DNA of 18,466 bases, taken from NCBI GenBank assembly GCA_002361735.1, contig DETS01000071.1, positions 7,948 to 26,413 on the forward strand, given 5' to 3'. Each line of letters starts with the position of its first letter. Position 1 is the first letter of the stretch. The DNA comes from Lachnospiraceae bacterium UBA3282 (GTDB lineage Bacteria; Bacillota; Clostridia; Lachnospirales; Lachnospiraceae). The position numbers and the translations under genes are program-made. The notes under the pieces are model-generated. The model was not told where the DNA came from and ran no database searches. It worked only from the letters and a program-made list of their open reading frames with translations. This document shows positions 15,805 through 18,466 of the stretch, one piece after another.

Positions 15805-16374
15805 TTAAAAGATTTTCAGAAATTCTTCGAATACCTGCTCTCTGTTCTTTGCCGTCTCAAAATACCGCAGGCCGTATGTCTGACATTGCTCCTTCATTAA
15901 AATGCTCTGTTCCACGATGTAAACAGCGCCTTCTCTCAGTTCCTCGTCCGATTTGTAAAAGGTATAATCTTTTTCCGTATCGTACTTTTTCTGGATCGCG
16001 AACCGCTCCTTGGGCGTTACGTTGGAAGTCAAAAAGTAAAAAATCTCACAGTTTGCCCCGTGAATGTATTTCATGTAATCTTCCGGCAGAAGCTGGTACA
16101 TATCAATCACCATGCCGGGCTCAAATTCATCATATTCGGCGCTGTCAAGCATTGCCCGCACAAACGGCGCCATCTTGCCGCTGATCATATGCAGTGTATC
16201 CATGGAAGATAAGCCAGCGTAGGTATTGACCCCGGTTTCCGGAAAACACTTTTCAAACCCTGCAATGATCGAGTCCATGCTGATGTGCTGATAGCCGAAC
16301 CGCGCCGCCAGGCGGTGGGAAATGGTGCTTTTCCCCGCCCGCGGTACGCCTGCGATAATGATATTGTTTTTCAT
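15805..16374 (-). CDS. P-loop kinase-like nucleotide-binding protein
   Basis: A 189-residue protein of the adenylate/shikimate-kinase-like P-loop fold, probably cytoplasmic and possibly a small-molecule or nucleoside kinase. Walker A is GVPRAGKST (9-17). D34 in MDSIIAGFE and D91 in VIDMYQLLPEDY may bind metal or substrate, and KERFAIQKKYD (122-132) provides lid-like basic residues. The open frame begins 14 codons earlier, but the ATG at 16374 is chosen because the chain then starts MKNNIIIAGV and the start overlaps the upstream regulator's stop as ATGA. That overlap implies translational coupling with the XRE protein. The substrate is unknown; a kinase-like domain paired with a regulator could also be part of a signalling or stress module. 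Confidence 0.8.
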   Translation of the reverse strand: MKNNIIIAGVPRAGKSTISHRLAARFGYQHISMDSIIAGFEKCFPETGVNTYAGLSSMDTLHMISGKMAPFVRAMLDSAEYDEFEPGMVIDMYQLLPEDYMKYIHGANCEIFYFLTSNVTPKERFAIQKKYDTEKDYTFYKSDEELREGAVYIVEQSILMKEQCQTYGLRYFETAKNREQVFEEFLKIF

Positions 16375-17486
16375 GATAGAATCCGCTCCACTTTTTCTTT
16401 CCCGTGCCAATCGCACAATCGGTCTTTAATCGCATTCTGCCGCTCGCTGATAAATTCCTGCGTATAGCTGCGCATATGATTTAACTGCCGCTCCACAAAC
16501 AGACCCATGAGGTTTGCATCCTGCAGCACTTCCTGATAATAGCTATAGTGCATCTGCATACCCTCGCACAGTTCCTGCCAGTGCTTCTTTGCCTGTTCAT
16601 AGCTTTCTATCCTTAAGTCCGCATGCAGCATATACTTATAGATATCCCGATAGAATCCCCGGCAATATGGAATCAATTCTTTCTTCACACAAAACTGCTT
16701 CATCAGGTCTATTCCCCATGCGGCAAATTCCATCGCCTGTTCCGGCGCATCATTCCATGACATATCCTCCACTGCATAGAGGATTTCCTTATTGATGACG
16801 CGGACCATATTCTGCAGGTTATTACGCAGCACGACTTTCATGCCTTCCACGCCCTGTTCAAAGCTGGCCACCTGCGCAAGGATGCTCTCCTGCAGGCGGT
16901 TTTCTTTTACACTGGGCAGCTGTTCGATATGCTCTCTCGCACTTGCAAAATCTTTTTCATGAATATAAATCCATGCCAGTGCATAGTGCGTTCTCTCTAA
17001 CAGCATTCTCGAATTGCAAAAACGGATCACCTGCATACCGGCGCGGATCGCTTTGTTTTTTCTGTTGTTCCAATCGCATTGATAGTTCTCAAAATCGGCA
17101 TAACGGCTCAGATCCGCCGTCCTTTCCGCAAGGCTCATGGCATACACAAAATTTCCCGGATCTTTATCCCATTCACCTTCCAGATACCTGCACTTTTCCA
17201 GTGCCGCCTCTCTCGGAGCAGTATACTTTGCCTCGATTTGCTGATAGAAACTCGCAAGCTGCATCAACAACTGGTTATCATTTCCTTCGCTGTCCATACC
17301 GAACAACCTGTCCGTAGATACGGACAGTACCTGCGCGATCGGAACGATCAGGGAAATGTCCGGCAGCCCCGCACCTGATTCCCATCTGCTCACCGCCTGA
17401 GACGTCACCCCGATTTGCCCGGCAAGCTCCTCCTGCGTTAATCCTTTGCGCTTTCTTGCAATCCTGATATTGTCTCCAATCTGCAT
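16371..17486 (-). CDS. XRE-family transcription regulator with long helical C-terminus
   Basis: A 371-residue DNA-binding protein. The helix-turn-helix (about 4-60) reads IRIARKRKGLTQEELAGQIG then VTSQAVSRWESGAGLPD, the classic XRE pattern in which the second helix (SQAVSRWE) contacts DNA. The remaining 300 residues are helical and rich in aromatic and charged pairs, resembling TPR-like sensor regions of peptide- or ligand-responsive regulators; no clear TPR consensus is visible. The start at 17486 is preceded by AAGGAGG; the upstream in-frame codons would bury this site. It ends ATGA-overlapped with the P-loop gene, so the pair is one unit. A dyad in its upstream region may be its own operator. 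Confidence 0.88.
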   Translation of the reverse strand: MQIGDNIRIARKRKGLTQEELAGQIGVTSQAVSRWESGAGLPDISLIVPIAQVLSVSTDRLFGMDSEGNDNQLLMQLASFYQQIEAKYTAPREAALEKCRYLEGEWDKDPGNFVYAMSLAERTADLSRYADFENYQCDWNNRKNKAIRAGMQVIRFCNSRMLLERTHYALAWIYIHEKDFASAREHIEQLPSVKENRLQESILAQVASFEQGVEGMKVVLRNNLQNMVRVINKEILYAVEDMSWNDAPEQAMEFAAWGIDLMKQFCVKKELIPYCRGFYRDIYKYMLHADLRIESYEQAKKHWQELCEGMQMHYSYYQEVLQDANLMGLFVERQLNHMRSYTQEFISERQNAIKDRLCDWHGKEKVERILS

Positions 17487-17536
17487 TATTTTGTTGTCCT
17501 CCTTTTCATTTCGGTACCGTGACTTCACTTTACCAT

Positions 17537-17549
17537 GCAGGCCGCCTGC
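17537..17549. promoter_or_regulatory. Dyad GCAGGC-C-GCCTGC upstream of the XRE gene
   Basis: Perfect 6-bp arms around one base, 50 bases upstream of the regulator start codon and unusually GC-rich for this spacer. It is a plausible autoregulatory operator. A weak promoter-like pair (TTGCTT then TGGTAA, minus strand) overlaps it. Confidence 0.35.
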
Positions 17550-17575
17550 CTACAAGCAATGTATCCTGTACCAAA

Positions 17576-17594
17576 ATGCAACGGAGCATTGCAT
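17576..17594 (-). terminator. Weak hairpin after the GNAT gene
   Basis: ATGCAA, a 7-base loop and TTGCAT, then only four Ts, starting two bases after the GNAT stop codon on the minus strand. The stem is short, so termination would be partial at best. Confidence 0.35.
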
Positions 17595-17596
17595 CT

Positions 17597-18190
17597 CTAT
17601 TTTGCCTTTTTTGAACGCCTTACCGTCCGCACGCTTTTCCCGGTAACACTCTCCCGATATTTCGCGGCGTTGCTGTCCATAATCCCGCCGACGCACAAGC
17701 TGGCGACGATACCGATGGCAAAGCCCAGCCATAAGCTGTTCAGTACGATTCCCAGCAGCATTCCAACAAGGATACCGACGACCAGGTACACTCCCGTCCA
17801 CACTGTTTTGGGTTTAACAATGGAATAAGTTTCTACCTTTTCCCTGTCGATACCGCGATATACGAAGCCCGCTTTCTGTAAGGCATTGATGCCTTTATCA
17901 TTCTCGTGATCCACTTTGGATACCACTTCAAATATGTTCTTATGCAAAAAAGCCCAGTTTACCATCATACGAATAATTTCCGTACCAAGCCCCCTGTTTC
18001 TGTATTTCGGCATCAGTTCCACAGTAAGCGGAATGGTTCCCAAGACCTTCTCCCCTGCAAAGGTCGCGGTTCCCAGCTGCTCTTTATCACCTTTTCGAAA
18101 AGTGATATTCCATTCGGATTCCCACAGGTCTTCCCTGTTTGCGGGGGTGATTGTGAGCGTGTCGGATTTCAGGCAAAAATTGTCTTTCAT
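17597..18190 (-). CDS. GNAT acetyltransferase with two C-terminal membrane segments
   Basis: A 197-residue protein. Residues about 10-125 form a GNAT acetyltransferase domain, with the acetyl-CoA loop RNRGLGTEII (64-73) and late motif INALQKAGF (101-109). GNAT enzymes move acetyl groups from acetyl-CoA to amines. The C-terminus has two glycine-rich hydrophobic stretches (about 131-150 and 152-171) followed by a basic tail RTVRRSKKAK, so the enzyme should be membrane-held with the domain in the cytoplasm. The ATG at 18190 is chosen because GGAG lies five to six bases before it; the open frame extends to 18331, past the promoter. The substrate is unknown. Confidence 0.82.
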   Translation of the reverse strand: MKDNFCLKSDTLTITPANREDLWESEWNITFRKGDKEQLGTATFAGEKVLGTIPLTVELMPKYRNRGLGTEIIRMMVNWAFLHKNIFEVVSKVDHENDKGINALQKAGFVYRGIDREKVETYSIVKPKTVWTGVYLVVGILVGMLLGIVLNSLWLGFAIGIVASLCVGGIMDSNAAKYRESVTGKSVRTVRRSKKAK

Positions 18191-18271
18191 GATTTCTCCA
18201 TTTCTGCGTTGCTCTGCTGCTGGCTTGTCTACGATTCTCATAAACGAGTTCGCGTTGTTCATTGTGTTTCT

Positions 18272-18300
18272 ATTATATACCAATCTTTTGAGCATGGGAA
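18272..18300 (-). promoter_or_regulatory. Promoter of the GNAT gene
   Basis: On the minus strand: -35 TTCCCA (18295-18300), 17-bp spacer, perfect -10 TATAAT (18272-18277). Transcription would begin near 18265, leaving a leader of about 75 bases before the start codon at 18190. From 18301 to the window end I see only AT-rich sequence without a gene. Confidence 0.65.
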
Positions 18301-18466
18301 GATATAATATCTGTTCAAATCCCCTTTCCATTTCTTTTATATCTTCTTGCCGTTCACATCTATAGGTTGCCGTATATCCCTGAAATTATGCGGGCGAAAC
18401 AGCCGTTCTTTGTTCAATATACCGTTATTATTTATATTGAAAACCAAAAAGACTGTACTATGTTAA

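Noticed and set aside
17906..18365. Plus-strand frames of 133 and 149 codons at the right end
   Set aside because: They are antisense to the GNAT gene and its promoter, and have no recognisable domain.

Overview
The window most likely comes from a gut-type Bacillota genome of the Lachnospiraceae/Clostridia kind. This is inferred from gene families (LytTR regulator with a short GHKL kinase, cytoplasmic GH43 enzyme, CE1 esterase lipoprotein, meso-DAP dehydrogenase, sigma factor with a very long C-terminal extension), strong GGAGG ribosome sites and moderate GC. No rRNA, tRNA, CRISPR array, insertion sequence or prophage gene was seen. All but one of the genes lie on the minus strand, so gene order reads from right to left.

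Right part (about 14.0-18.3 kb, minus): a GNAT acetyltransferase with two C-terminal membrane segments; an XRE-type regulator that overlaps by ATGA a small P-loop kinase-like protein; and an ECF-like sigma factor with about 370 extra residues, which ends in a hairpin terminator. Middle (9.1-13.9 kb, minus): one 1601-residue protein joining a DEDD exonuclease-like domain, a RecQ (SF2) helicase and a UvrD-like (SF1) helicase. Its 3' end overlaps by 23 bp the end of the only plus-strand gene, a fructosamine-kinase-family protein, whose promoter region carries an inverted repeat.

Left-middle (4.7-8.0 kb, minus): meso-diaminopimelate dehydrogenase (ddh), a cytoplasmic two-part GH43 protein 19 bp further on, then a CPBP-family membrane protease gene wrecked by a frameshift and two internal deletions. 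Left part (1-4.7 kb, minus): from a good promoter, a CE1 feruloyl-esterase-like lipoprotein, a LytTR response regulator, a GHKL histidine kinase with only one membrane segment and no sensor domain, and an ABC exporter cut by the window edge. The last four could be one transcription unit for sensing and export.

The most unusual non-coding signal is a diverged 58-bp repeat, one copy after the response regulator and one after the kinase, each starting exactly 10 nt past the stop codon. The second copy lies in a 269-bp gap, in front of the exporter, that is rich in inverted repeats. The strongest protein-level oddities are the exonuclease-RecQ-UvrD fusion, the sigma factor with its winged-helix-bearing extension, and the sensorless kinase next to an exporter.
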